64,000 nucleotides of DNA from Cypionkella sp. Lineage in GTDB: Bacteria; Pseudomonadota; Alphaproteobacteria; Rhodobacterales; Rhodobacteraceae. The notes beneath the pieces are model-generated. The model saw only the letters and a program-made list of their open reading frames with translations. It was not told the DNA's origin and did no database searches. The number at the start of each line of letters is the position of its first letter. Position 1 is the stretch's first letter. Where the stretch lies: contig NZ_JAUSBA010000033.1 in the NCBI RefSeq assembly GCF_030652235.1, forward strand, positions 1-64,000, given 5' to 3'. Both the position numbers and the translations under genes were made by a program. This document shows positions 19,454 through 27,768 of this stretch, piece by piece.

Positions 19454-21070
19454 ATGCCGGGTCAGCCGGGTTTGTCCGCGATCGTCCACCGCCGTTCTGT
19501 CCTGGCTTTGCTGGGGACGGCGGCACTGCTGCAATGCAGCACAAGCCTGTCCAACGCCGCTTGGGCCGACACCGCAGCCCCCGCTGCGGCGACCCCGGAA
19601 GTCGTCAACTCAGAGCCGTTCAGCTTTGACATTCTCACTGCTGCAATGCAGCAACGGGCGACCACGCCGCATCAATCCCCCGACAAAGTTGAAGGCTTCT
19701 TCACCAGCTTCACTTACGACGATTACCAAGCCGTGCAGTTCAACCCGGAGCGTGGACGCTGGGCTGGCCCGAAGGCGGGCTTCAACGTGCAGGCTTTTCA
19801 TTTGGGTTGGCTGTTCGCCGAACCCGTGCTGATGTTTGAGACCAAAGACGGCATGGCCCGCCCGATGACCTTCTCGACCGACGATTTCCGCTATTACGAC
19901 CGCGTCGCCGCCCGTGTGCCGAAACACGAACCGCTGCCGGGTGTCGCTGGCTTCCGTCTGAATGCGCCGCTGAACCGCGCCGATCTGTTCGACGAAGTCG
20001 TGGCCTTCCTTGGTGCCAGCTATTTCCGCGCTTTGGGCCGCGATAACGCTTACGGTCTGTCGGCGCGTGGTCTTGCGATCAACACCGGCCTTGGCAAGCC
20101 CGAGGAATTCCCGCGCTTCTCGAAATTCTGGCTGGAAACCCCGGCACCTTTTGCCCGCGAAGTGGCGGTCTATGCAGCTCTCGAAAGCGAAAGCTGCACC
20201 GGGGCTTACCGTTTTGTGATCCGTCCGGGGGCCGAGACCGAAATCGACGTCACCGCCCGGCTGTTCTTCCGCAACGCGGTCGATCAGATCGGCATCGCGC
20301 CCTTGACCTCGATGTTCCTGTTCTCGGAAAAAAACCGCGCAGCCTTCGACGATTACCGCCCGAACGTGCACGACAGTGACGGCCTTGCGATTTATCGCGG
20401 CGATGGCGACCACATTTGGCGTCCGCTGAACAATCCGCCTCGGCTGTCGGAATCGTATTTCGCCGAAACCAGCCCGCGCGCCTTCGGTCTGATGCAGCGC
20501 GACCGCAACTTTGAAAGCTACCAAGACGCCGGCGCGCATTACGAACGCCGCCCGTCGCTGTTGGTCGAGCCTTTGGGCGATTGGGGTAAAGGCGCTGTGC
20601 GTCTGGTCGAAATCCCCAGCGCCCTAGAGGTCAATGACAACATCGTCACCTTCTGGGTGCCCGAGGCCAAACCCGTCCCCGGCACGATGATGGAATTCAG
20701 CTACCGCCTGCGTTGGGGCGCTTTGGCGCCTGATGTCACTTCGGACATCGCCTTCGTCAAAGAAACCCGCGCGGGGGTTGGCGGCGTCTCTGGCGTCGAT
20801 AACGCCGATGGCACCCGCAAATTCGTGGTGGATTTTGAAGGCGGCCTGCTCGCCTCGCTGCCGCCCGAAGCCGAAGTCAAAGCCATCGTCACCATCTCCG
20901 GCGGCGAAATCGCGCATCAGGCGCTGTCTGAGATCCCCGGCACGGATTTTTGGCGTCTGGTGCTGGACGTCTCCACCACCGAGGGTGCCACGGTGGAACT
21001 GGGCGCCCATATCACCGGATATGGCCGCAAACTGTCCGAAAACTGGCTTTATCAATGGGTAAGTGCATGA
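19454..21070 (+). CDS. opgG: Periplasmic glucan biosynthesis protein OpgG/OpgD
   Basis: Periplasmic protein for osmoregulated periplasmic glucan synthesis, thought to branch or modify the glucan backbone. The 538 aa start at MPGQPGLSAI, six bases after AGGAG. The leader contains HRRSVLALLGTAALL, a twin-arginine-like signal, which favours OpgD-type export. Family features include PEVVNSEPFSFDILTA, GARG-type SARGLAINTG and the ending GYGRKLSENWLYQWV. Its TGA overlaps the start of a small ORF as ATGA, and opgH and opgC follow. Confidence 0.9.
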   Translation: MPGQPGLSAIVHRRSVLALLGTAALLQCSTSLSNAAWADTAAPAAATPEVVNSEPFSFDILTAAMQQRATTPHQSPDKVEGFFTSFTYDDYQAVQFNPERGRWAGPKAGFNVQAFHLGWLFAEPVLMFETKDGMARPMTFSTDDFRYYDRVAARVPKHEPLPGVAGFRLNAPLNRADLFDEVVAFLGASYFRALGRDNAYGLSARGLAINTGLGKPEEFPRFSKFWLETPAPFAREVAVYAALESESCTGAYRFVIRPGAETEIDVTARLFFRNAVDQIGIAPLTSMFLFSEKNRAAFDDYRPNVHDSDGLAIYRGDGDHIWRPLNNPPRLSESYFAETSPRAFGLMQRDRNFESYQDAGAHYERRPSLLVEPLGDWGKGAVRLVEIPSALEVNDNIVTFWVPEAKPVPGTMMEFSYRLRWGALAPDVTSDIAFVKETRAGVGGVSGVDNADGTRKFVVDFEGGLLASLPPEAEVKAIVTISGGEIAHQALSEIPGTDFWRLVLDVSTTEGATVELGAHITGYGRKLSENWLYQWVSA

Positions 21071-21255
21071 ACGTAACCATTCAAACCGGGGCAAAGCCCG
21101 CAGCCAAGCAAATCACGCTGGCCGATCTGATGGCTCCACCGTGCGCCGCCCTTGCCATGCCAAAGCAAGTGCTGACAGCGTCGCCGGGCAGCCTCATGCG
21201 GTCCCTGCGCCGCTTGCTTTGGGCCGTAGCCCCGGGCCTGCGCCGCCTCGGCTGA
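21067..21255 (+). CDS. Small ORF between opgG and opgH, possible detached OpgH N-terminus
   Basis: 62 codons from an ATG that overlaps the opgG stop, ending 4 bases before the opgH ATG. The sequence contains LADLMAPPCAALAMPKQVLTASP, trimmed here to the point that APLAMP-Q-L patterns occur near the N-terminus of many OpgH proteins. The C-terminal half is basic (SLMRSLRRLLWAVAPGLRRLG). It is either a separate small protein coupled to opgH translation or the N-terminus of opgH split by a frame change (the two frames differ by one). I cannot decide. Confidence 0.45.
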   Translation: MNVTIQTGAKPAAKQITLADLMAPPCAALAMPKQVLTASPGSLMRSLRRLLWAVAPGLRRLG

Positions 21256-21259
21256 TCCG

Positions 21260-23047
21260 ATGGCCCAAAATGCCCCCACCCGCGACCGCACCGTCAGCGC
21301 CCGCGCTTTGGCTATTGCCGCAAGCGTTCTGGCCGCCGCAGCCGCGGGCATGGTGTTTCAGATATACGGCGCAGCGGATGGCGTGGGCTTTCTGGACGTG
21401 CTGCGCAGCACCTTGATCTTTTTCTCCACTTGGTGGCTGGCTTGGGGTGCAGCCACCGCACTGCTGGGTCTGACCTCACGCCAACGCAACCCGGTTGCCC
21501 GCACCAGCGGCGCAATCTTGGGCCGCACCGTGGTGATAGTCCCCGTCTATAACGAAGACCCCCGCATCACCTTCGCCCGCATCGCCGCGATGGATGCCTC
21601 GATCCAAGCCACCCACACCAGCGCACAAGTCGATTTCGCCGTACTGTCCGACACCCGCGACGACAAAATCGCGTTGCAAGAACAGCATTGGTTCGCCCGC
21701 CTGCTGGCCCGCCAACATGGCGAAGGCCGGATGTTCTACCGCAGGCGTGAGAAAAACACCGGCCGCAAGGCCGGCAACATCGAAGAATTCATCACCTCCT
21801 CTGGGGCGGCATGGGATTACGCCGTGATCCTCGATGCCGACAGCCTGATGGAAGGCGACACCATCATCGAGATGATCCGCCGGATTGAGGCAGCCCCCAA
21901 GCTTGCCCTGTTGCAAACCCTGCCGCGCGTCGTCGGCGCCACCACCCGCTTTGGCCGCGCCATGCAATTCGCCGCAGGCTTCCACTCGCCAATCTTCGCG
22001 CGCGGCCTTGCTGCCACCCAAGGCCGCACGGGCCCATTCTGGGGCCACAATGCCATCGTCCGCATCCGGGCTTGGGCCGAAAGCTGCGGTCTGCCCGAAC
22101 TGCCCGGCCCCGCGCCCTTCGGCGGCCATATCATGAGCCACGATTATGTCGAGGCCGCCTTGCTCGCCCGTGCGGGCTGGCTGGTGCGGCTGGATGATGA
22201 CCTTGAAGGCTCGTATGAGGAAGGCCCCGAAAATATCATCGACCACGCCAAGCGTGATCGCCGCTGGTGCCAAGGCAATCTGCAACATGCCAAACTGGTA
22301 CTCGCCCCCAGCCTGAAACCATGGAGCCGCTTTGTCTTCGTCCAAGGCATCTTCGCCTATGTAGCCCCGCTGATTTGGCTGGCTTTCATCGCGGCCTCGA
22401 TTGCCGCCGTCTATTGGGTCGAAACCCCCGATTACTTCCCCGAGGCCAACTGGCCGTTCCCAACCTTCCCCAACGACCAAACCCCCAAAGCCATCGGCCT
22501 TGCCGTCGGCGTGTTCGGCCTGCTGGTGATGCCTAAACTGTTGGTGGCGCTGGACGCCATCTTCACCCGACGCGCACGCGGTTTTGGCGGCATCGGCGGA
22601 TCCTTGCGCGCGGTTTTAACCGAACTGGCGCTTTCGTCGCTCATCGCGCCGATTCTGATGGCATTTCAAAGCCGTTCGGTTTTACAGGTGCTTCTGGGAC
22701 GAGACGGTGGCTGGCCACCAAACAACCGGGGGGACGGCGGGTTGGATATTTCAGAGGCTTGGGCAGCCGGAAGCTGGATCTCTTGGCTTGGTCTTTCGGG
22801 TTTGATTGCCACGCATTTGATGGCCCCGGTCCTGACGCTGTGGTTATTGCCGGTCGGGCTGCCGATGGTGGCGGCACCGCTGCTGATCTGGTGGACCTCG
22901 CGCATCGCAGGCCCGCAGGCGTTTCCGGTGCCCGAAGATACCACGATCCCGCCAATCCTAACCCGCCACAATGCCGTGCTGACCGCATGGTCGATCGCGG
23001 CCTCCGCCCCCAATGCCACGCCGCTGGCGGAGGCCAAGCTTGGCTGA
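21260..23047 (+). CDS. opgH: Glucans biosynthesis glucosyltransferase
   Basis: Inner-membrane GT2 glucosyltransferase that makes the beta-1,2-linked glucan backbone from UDP-glucose. The 595 aa have N-terminal hydrophobic segments, a cytoplasmic GT-A domain with VVIVPVYNEDPRITFARI, DADSLMEGDTI and the RRWCQGNLQH motif (Q-x-x-R-W type), then several C-terminal membrane helices. No good ribosome site precedes ATG 21260, so it may depend on coupling to the small ORF that ends 4 bases before. Shorter than E. coli OpgH (about 850 aa), mainly at the ends. Confidence 0.92.
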   Translation: MAQNAPTRDRTVSARALAIAASVLAAAAAGMVFQIYGAADGVGFLDVLRSTLIFFSTWWLAWGAATALLGLTSRQRNPVARTSGAILGRTVVIVPVYNEDPRITFARIAAMDASIQATHTSAQVDFAVLSDTRDDKIALQEQHWFARLLARQHGEGRMFYRRREKNTGRKAGNIEEFITSSGAAWDYAVILDADSLMEGDTIIEMIRRIEAAPKLALLQTLPRVVGATTRFGRAMQFAAGFHSPIFARGLAATQGRTGPFWGHNAIVRIRAWAESCGLPELPGPAPFGGHIMSHDYVEAALLARAGWLVRLDDDLEGSYEEGPENIIDHAKRDRRWCQGNLQHAKLVLAPSLKPWSRFVFVQGIFAYVAPLIWLAFIAASIAAVYWVETPDYFPEANWPFPTFPNDQTPKAIGLAVGVFGLLVMPKLLVALDAIFTRRARGFGGIGGSLRAVLTELALSSLIAPILMAFQSRSVLQVLLGRDGGWPPNNRGDGGLDISEAWAAGSWISWLGLSGLIATHLMAPVLTLWLLPVGLPMVAAPLLIWWTSRIAGPQAFPVPEDTTIPPILTRHNAVLTAWSIAASAPNATPLAEAKLG

Positions 23048-24182
23048 ACCCGCGCGCGTCCGGGATTACCGGATAGATCTGCTGCGCGGTATCGCGCTGG
23101 TGATGATCTATATCAACCATATCCCCGGCACGATCTACGAGAGTTTCACCTCGCGCAACTTCGGTTTTTCCGATGGCGCCGAAGGCTTCGTGCTGATGTC
23201 GGGCATGGCCACCGGGCTGGCCTATGGCGCGGTGTTCCTGCGCGGCGCAAGCTGGCCCGAGGCACTACGGCCATGGCGGCGGGCTTTCACCCTATGGTGG
23301 GTGCATGTGCTGGTGGTGGCCTGCATCTTGGCGCTGTTCGCCTTCACCCAGCACGATTCCGAAGTTGCCAAAATGGCGATCAAGCGCAACATCGCCCCGG
23401 CACTAGAAAACATGGACGGCTTCGCGCTGCCACTCTCTACCCTTGGCCATCAATTCGCCTATGCCGACATCCTGCCGCTCTATGTCGTGCTGATGCTCTG
23501 GGCCCCGGGCCTGTTGGCCTTGGCCGTGCGCTGGCCGAAAGCCTTGATGGCAGGTTCTTTGCTGGTGTGGTTTCTGGCAGGTCTGGCCCGCTTCACCATG
23601 CCAACATGGCCTTTGTCGAACGGCTGGTTCTTCAATCCATTCTCGTGGCAGGTGCTGTTTGTGGCCGGGATGCTCACCGGCATCGCCATCCGCCAAAACC
23701 GCCGCTGGTTGGCCGTACGCAAATGGCCGCTGTGCTTGGCTTGGGCGTTTCTGATCCTCGCCGCCCTCTGGGTGCAAATCGGCTGGGTGGCAAATTGGGG
23801 CGGCCACACCCTTTGGCTGCTGCACGAATACGCCTATTTCCCGGCCGTGTTCACCTCGTTCGAGAAAAGCTTCATCTTCCTGCCGCGCCTGTTGCATATT
23901 CTGGCCCTCGCTTATGCCCTCAGCGCCTTGCCCGTGCTGAAAACTGTAGCCAACAGTCCGAAGGCGTCTGGCCTGATCTTGCTCGGTCAACACTCGCTGC
24001 CAGTGTTCGCCACCAGCACGGTACTGGCCTATGTAGCCCAAGTCACCAAGGCGATGAACCCACCCTCGTTCCTGCTCGACACCGCCCTGATCGGTGGCGG
24101 CTTGGTGATCCTGTACGGCGTGGCATGGCTGCGCGACGGTCAAAAGCGCCAGCAGCAAATCCGGGCCGCAGACACGCTCTAA
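23040..24182 (+). CDS. opgC: OpgC-type membrane protein (glucan succinyl/acyl transferase)
   Basis: Polytopic inner-membrane protein of the OpgC family, which adds succinyl or similar groups to periplasmic glucans. I place the start at TTG 23040 (reads LAEPARVRDYR), with GGAGG six bases upstream and overlap with the opgH stop; the ATG at 23013 lies inside opgH with no ribosome site. The opening RIDLLRGIALVMIYINHIPG is the family signature, followed by about ten hydrophobic helices across 380 aa. Last gene of the opg cluster, ending at a palindrome. Confidence 0.88.
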   Translation: MAEPARVRDYRIDLLRGIALVMIYINHIPGTIYESFTSRNFGFSDGAEGFVLMSGMATGLAYGAVFLRGASWPEALRPWRRAFTLWWVHVLVVACILALFAFTQHDSEVAKMAIKRNIAPALENMDGFALPLSTLGHQFAYADILPLYVVLMLWAPGLLALAVRWPKALMAGSLLVWFLAGLARFTMPTWPLSNGWFFNPFSWQVLFVAGMLTGIAIRQNRRWLAVRKWPLCLAWAFLILAALWVQIGWVANWGGHTLWLLHEYAYFPAVFTSFEKSFIFLPRLLHILALAYALSALPVLKTVANSPKASGLILLGQHSLPVFATSTVLAYVAQVTKAMNPPSFLLDTALIGGGLVILYGVAWLRDGQKRQQQIRAADTL

Positions 24183-24200
24183 AAGCATTTGCTCTTTTTA

Positions 24201-24257
24201 AAATACTCCCGCCGGAGGCACCTGCGGCCACCCAAAAAGCCTCCGGCGGGGATATTT
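24201..24257. repeat. Inverted repeat of the AAATACTCC family, likely terminator
   Basis: AAATACTCCCGCCGGAGGC (24201-24219) and its near-perfect inverse (24239-24257, 17 of 19 matching) flank a short loop. It lies between opgC and the next transcription unit, as a terminator would. Related elements are at 52950, 56695 and 61936. Confidence 0.75.
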
Positions 24258-24506
24258 GAGCACAGAGGATGATCCAAACCGTGCGTGCCCGCTATCTTGT
24301 GCCTGCGCCATAGCCGGGCCAAACCCACGACGCCTCTGGGAGCATTTCTTGACTAGGCAGGAATGGGCGCGTGTAACCCATTGATTTATAAATGCCGAAA
24401 AAGCGCCACGCGTGGACACGCCCACACCGCGCCGCCACACTTGAATTATTCCTCCCAAGCGACATACTCCTACCAGTCCAACCTCCTCGACCGGAGTGTC
24501 CCCCCG

Positions 24507-25454
24507 ATGATCCCACGCGGCACCGAAAATCACCTCACCACCATCGAGACCGCCCTCGCCCGCGGTGAGGCTGCCCGGTCCCCCGTGGTCGCCTCATGGA
24601 GCCGGTCTGCCCGCCTGCACGGCCTTGACCCCACCAAGCCCAGCCAACCTGATCGGATGACCGCGCAAGAACTTAGCCGGGCCCGCGACCGCACCGCCCC
24701 CCTGATCCGCGCCGCCTCCCCGAACCTTGATCGGCTGTTCCAAGCCGTCGGGGCCGTCGGCTGCTGCGTCCTGCTTGCAGATCTTGACGGTGTGCCCTTG
24801 GAACGTCGCGGCGCTGCCGTCGATGATACCGTGTTTTCCGACTGGGGTCTCTGGCCCGGCACCCGCTGGTCCGAAGCCCAGCAAGGCACCAACGGCATCG
24901 GCACCTGTCTGGTCGAAGAACGTGTCGTCACCATCCACCGCGACCAACATTTCTTCACCCGCAACACCATCCTGTCCTGCATGAGCGCGCCGATCTACGG
25001 CCCGCAAGGCAAACTCGCCGGGGTGCTGGATGTCTCGTCGGCCCGCAACGACCTGACCGAAGGTTTCATGGTGTTGATCAGCCAATCCGTCACCGAAACC
25101 GCCCAAAAGATCGAAGCCCAAGCCTTCCGCGACGCCTTCCCCACCGCTCGTATGGTGCTGGTCCCCGGCGATCGCGCTTCGGGTGGCCTGCTTGCCGTCG
25201 ACCCCGATGATCTGGTGATCGGCGCCACCCGCGCCGCCCGCCACCACCTTGGCCTGACTGGCGACCTTGCCCGCCAACCCCGCCCGGCCGCCGATGTGCT
25301 GGGCCATTTCCAGCATGAAACGCTGGAAGACGGTGAGCGTGCCGTTCTGATGCGCGCCCTTGCCCGTGCAGGCGGCAATGTCTCGGCTGCCGCGCGCGAC
25401 CTTGGCATCAGCCGCGCCACCTTCCACCGCAAGCTGGGGCCGCGTCTGATCTAG
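24507..25454 (+). CDS. AcoR-like regulator, GAF plus Fis-type HTH, no AAA+ domain
   Basis: Transcription factor of 315 aa. The start MIPRGTENHL has GGAG 11 bases upstream; a longer frame from 24363 lacks one. It has an N-terminal AcoR-like region (SWSRSARLHGLDP), a GAF sensor domain (about 55-190, with GTRWSEAQQGTNGIGTCL) and a C-terminal Fis helix-turn-helix (AGGNVSAAARDLGISRATFHRKLG). The central sigma-54-interacting AAA+ domain of AcoR is missing, so it probably acts without sigma-54. It precedes an aldehyde dehydrogenase gene and likely controls it through the palindrome at 25500. Confidence 0.88.
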   Translation: MIPRGTENHLTTIETALARGEAARSPVVASWSRSARLHGLDPTKPSQPDRMTAQELSRARDRTAPLIRAASPNLDRLFQAVGAVGCCVLLADLDGVPLERRGAAVDDTVFSDWGLWPGTRWSEAQQGTNGIGTCLVEERVVTIHRDQHFFTRNTILSCMSAPIYGPQGKLAGVLDVSSARNDLTEGFMVLISQSVTETAQKIEAQAFRDAFPTARMVLVPGDRASGGLLAVDPDDLVIGATRAARHHLGLTGDLARQPRPAADVLGHFQHETLEDGERAVLMRALARAGGNVSAAARDLGISRATFHRKLGPRLI

Positions 25455-25499
25455 GCCCGCCCAATCTGGGCCACTTCGATGTAAGTTCCCCCCCTGACC

Positions 25500-25517
25500 T
25501 GTCGCATCCTTGCGACA
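25500..25517. promoter_or_regulatory. Palindromic operator candidate upstream of aldB
   Basis: TGTCGCA-TCCT-TGCGACA is a perfect 7-bp inverted repeat, 107 bases before the aldehyde dehydrogenase start and 46 bases after the regulator stop. It resembles the symmetrical sites bound by Fis-type HTH domains of AcoR-like proteins. No -24/-12 (GG-N10-GC type) sigma-54 promoter was found between it and the gene, in keeping with the missing AAA+ domain. Confidence 0.55.
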
Positions 25518-25623
25518 ACTTCCCCCAGCATCGCTTTCCCCCCGGCTGACACAAGCCGCCCTAAAGCGCAGCCTAAGTCCAGTGCCGCGAGGAGGCGGCC
25601 GCACAGTCTGGGAGGACTTAGCA

Positions 25624-27141
25624 ATGAATATGGTGGAACATTTCCGCACCTCTAAATCGCCATTCAAGGCGACCTACGGCAACTTTATCGGCGGCAAATG
25701 GGTGCCTGCCCAATCCGGCCGCACCTTCGACAACACCTCGCCGATCACCGGCGAAATAATCTGCAAAATCCCGCGCTCTGAGGCGGCGGATGTTGAGGCA
25801 GCCCTCGACGCCGCACACGCTGCCAAGACCGCTTGGGGCAATTCCTCGGTCGCCACCCGCGCGGTGATCCTGAACAAGATCGCCGACGTGATGGAGCAAA
25901 ACCTTGGCCTGCTGGCTTTGGCCGAGACATGGGACAACGGCAAGCCGATCCGCGAAACCACCTATGCCGATCTGCCCTTGGCCATCGACCACTTCCGCTA
26001 TTTCGCAGGCGCCATCCGCGCGCAGGAAGGCAGCCTGTCGGAAATCGACCACGACACCGTCGCCTACCACTTCCACGAACCCCTTGGCGTCGTTGGCCAG
26101 ATCATCCCGTGGAATTTCCCGCTGCTGATGGCGGTCTGGAAACTGGCCCCGGCGCTGGCCGCAGGCAACTGCGTGGTGCTGAAACCTGCCGAGCAAACCC
26201 CGGCCTCGATCCTGATCTTCGCCGAACTGATCGCCGATCTGCTGCCGCCCGGCGTGTTGAACATCGTCAATGGCTTCGGGCTTGAAGCAGGCAAACCGCT
26301 GGCCTCCTCCAACCGCATAGCCAAGATCGCCTTCACCGGCGAGACCACCACTGGCCGCCTGATCATGCAATACGCCAGCCAAAACCTGATCCCGGTCACG
26401 CTGGAACTGGGCGGCAAATCCCCCAATATCTTCTTCAAAGACGTCTGCGCCGAGGATGACGATTACTTCGACAAAGCCATCGAAGGCTTCGTCATGTTCG
26501 CGCTGAACCAGGGCGAGGTCTGCACCTGCCCCAGCCGCGCCCTGATCCACGAGTCGATCTACGATCAATTCATGGAAAAAGCCCTGAAACGTGTGGCCGC
26601 GATCACAGCAGGCGACCCGCTTGATCCCACCACGATGATCGGCGCGCAGGCTTCCAGCGAACAGCTTGAGAAAATCCTGTCCTACATGGACATCGGCAAA
26701 CAGGAAGGCGCACAAATTCTGGCAGGCGGTGCCCGGCGTGAGATGGAGGGTGGCCTTGCGGGCGGTTTCTACATGCAGCCCACCGTCTTCAAGGGCAACA
26801 ACAAGATGCGGGTGTTTCAGGAAGAAATCTTTGGCCCGGTGGTTTCGGTCACCACCTTCAAGGATGACGACGAGGCGCTTTCGATTGCCAATGACACGCT
26901 CTACGGTCTGGGCGCTGGGGTGTGGAGCCGTTCGGCCAACACCTGCTACCGCTTTGGCCGTGCGGTTCAAGCAGGCCGGGTTTGGACCAACTGCTACCAC
27001 GCCTATCCCGCCCATGCGGCCTTCGGCGGCTATAAGCAGTCGGGCATCGGGCGCGAAAACCACAAGATGATGCTGGACCACTACCAGCAGACGAAGAATA
27101 TGTTGGTCAGCTACTCTCCCAAGAAGCTAGGCTTCTTCTGA
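25624..27141 (+). CDS. aldB: NAD-dependent aldehyde dehydrogenase (AldB/ExaC type)
   Basis: Oxidises aldehydes, most likely acetaldehyde, to the acid in the cytoplasm. The 505 aa start at [11 protein letters not shown], with GGAGG upstream. It has [10 protein letters not shown], general base Glu in LELGGKSP, the nucleophile in [11 protein letters not shown] and the C-terminal [12 protein letters not shown] typical of AldB. The trio AcoR-like regulator, AldB/ExaC and DUF779 recurs in alpha- and betaproteobacteria in ethanol or acetoin metabolism (established gene neighbourhood). A second acetaldehyde-type enzyme, ALDH16, is at 12404. Confidence 0.93.
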   Translation: MNMVEHFRTSKSPFKATYGNFIGGKWVPAQSGRTFDNTSPITGEIICKIPRSEAADVEAALDAAHAAKTAWGNSSVATRAVILNKIADVMEQNLGLLALAETWDNGKPIRETTYADLPLAIDHFRYFAGAIRAQEGSLSEIDHDTVAYHFHEPLGVVGQIIPWNFPLLMAVWKLAPALAAGNCVVLKPAEQTPASILIFAELIADLLPPGVLNIVNGFGLEAGKPLASSNRIAKIAFTGETTTGRLIMQYASQNLIPVTLELGGKSPNIFFKDVCAEDDDYFDKAIEGFVMFALNQGEVCTCPSRALIHESIYDQFMEKALKRVAAITAGDPLDPTTMIGAQASSEQLEKILSYMDIGKQEGAQILAGGARREMEGGLAGGFYMQPTVFKGNNKMRVFQEEIFGPVVSVTTFKDDDEALSIANDTLYGLGAGVWSRSANTCYRFGRAVQAGRVWTNCYHAYPAHAAFGGYKQSGIGRENHKMMLDHYQQTKNMLVSYSPKKLGFF

Positions 27142-27192
27142 TCAACAGGGCGCGAGGTTCGCCTTGCGCCCACATTTTACCGGGAGGCTTCT

Positions 27193-27534
27193 ATGACCGA
27201 AATTCTCGACAAAGTCACTGCCACGCCCGCGGCCTTGCAGCTGCTGGCCGAGATCGTCGCCGACCACGGCCCGGTGATGTTTCACCAATCGGGCGGCTGC
27301 TGTGATGGCTCGTCGCCGATGTGCTACCCGGTGGGGGATTTCCTGTTGGGCGACCGCGATGTCAAACTGGGCGAAATTGGTGGGATGCCGTTCTATATCT
27401 CGGGCAGCCAGTATGAACTGTGGAAGCACACTGATCTGATCATTGATGTCGTCAAGGGCCGCGGCGGGATGTTCAGTTTAGACAATGGCCGTGAGCAAAG
27501 GTTTTTGACACGGTCCGAGGTCTGCGCGATTTGA
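27193..27534 (+). CDS. DUF779 protein
   Basis: Small conserved protein of 113 aa, cytoplasmic, function unknown. It starts at MTEILDKVTATP after GGGAGG. The region MFHQSGGCCDGSSPMCYP carries a Cys-rich signature (CC-x5-C) that could bind metal or protect an enzyme thiol. It is almost always next to AldB/ExaC-type aldehyde dehydrogenases, as here (51 bases downstream), so a supporting role for that enzyme is likely. A strong terminator follows 8 bases after the stop. Confidence 0.88.
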   Translation: MTEILDKVTATPAALQLLAEIVADHGPVMFHQSGGCCDGSSPMCYPVGDFLLGDRDVKLGEIGGMPFYISGSQYELWKHTDLIIDVVKGRGGMFSLDNGREQRFLTRSEVCAI

Positions 27535-27541
27535 TTGCACC

Positions 27542-27566
27542 AAGGTCCCAACTCGGGACCTTTTTT
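27542..27566 (+). terminator. Intrinsic terminator after DUF779 gene
   Basis: AAGGTCCC-AACTC-GGGACCTT followed by a T run: an 8-bp stem with a U tract. The same hairpin, loop included, ends ilvE on the other strand at 58408-58432. Confidence 0.92.
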
Positions 27567-27602
27567 ATAGTTGATAAATCAGATGGTTAGGGTGGACGTT
27601 TT

Positions 27603-27620
27603 AAGTCTTTGTTAAGACTT
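27603..27620. promoter_or_regulatory. Inverted repeat upstream of the ThDP-HyuAB operon
   Basis: AAGTCTT-TGTT-AAGACTT is a perfect 7-bp inverted repeat 149 bases before the first gene of the operon, in an otherwise featureless gap. It could be an operator, for example for the operon's own LysR protein. Inferred from position only. Confidence 0.35.
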
Positions 27621-27768
27621 TCTTGCAGTCTACCATCGTTTTGATCCGGCGGCTTCGCATCGCCACGTCGGCATATAGACAAGTAAAACTTGCCCATCGC
27701 TTACACTTCTTGATTTCCCTTTGCCCCGCGCCAGCGCAGGATGCCCGCAAGTGATGAAGGGGCGGGCG

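Noticed and set aside
25517-25623. Sigma-54 promoter before aldB
   Set aside because: No GG-N10-GC element with TGGCAC/TTGCA-like boxes was found.
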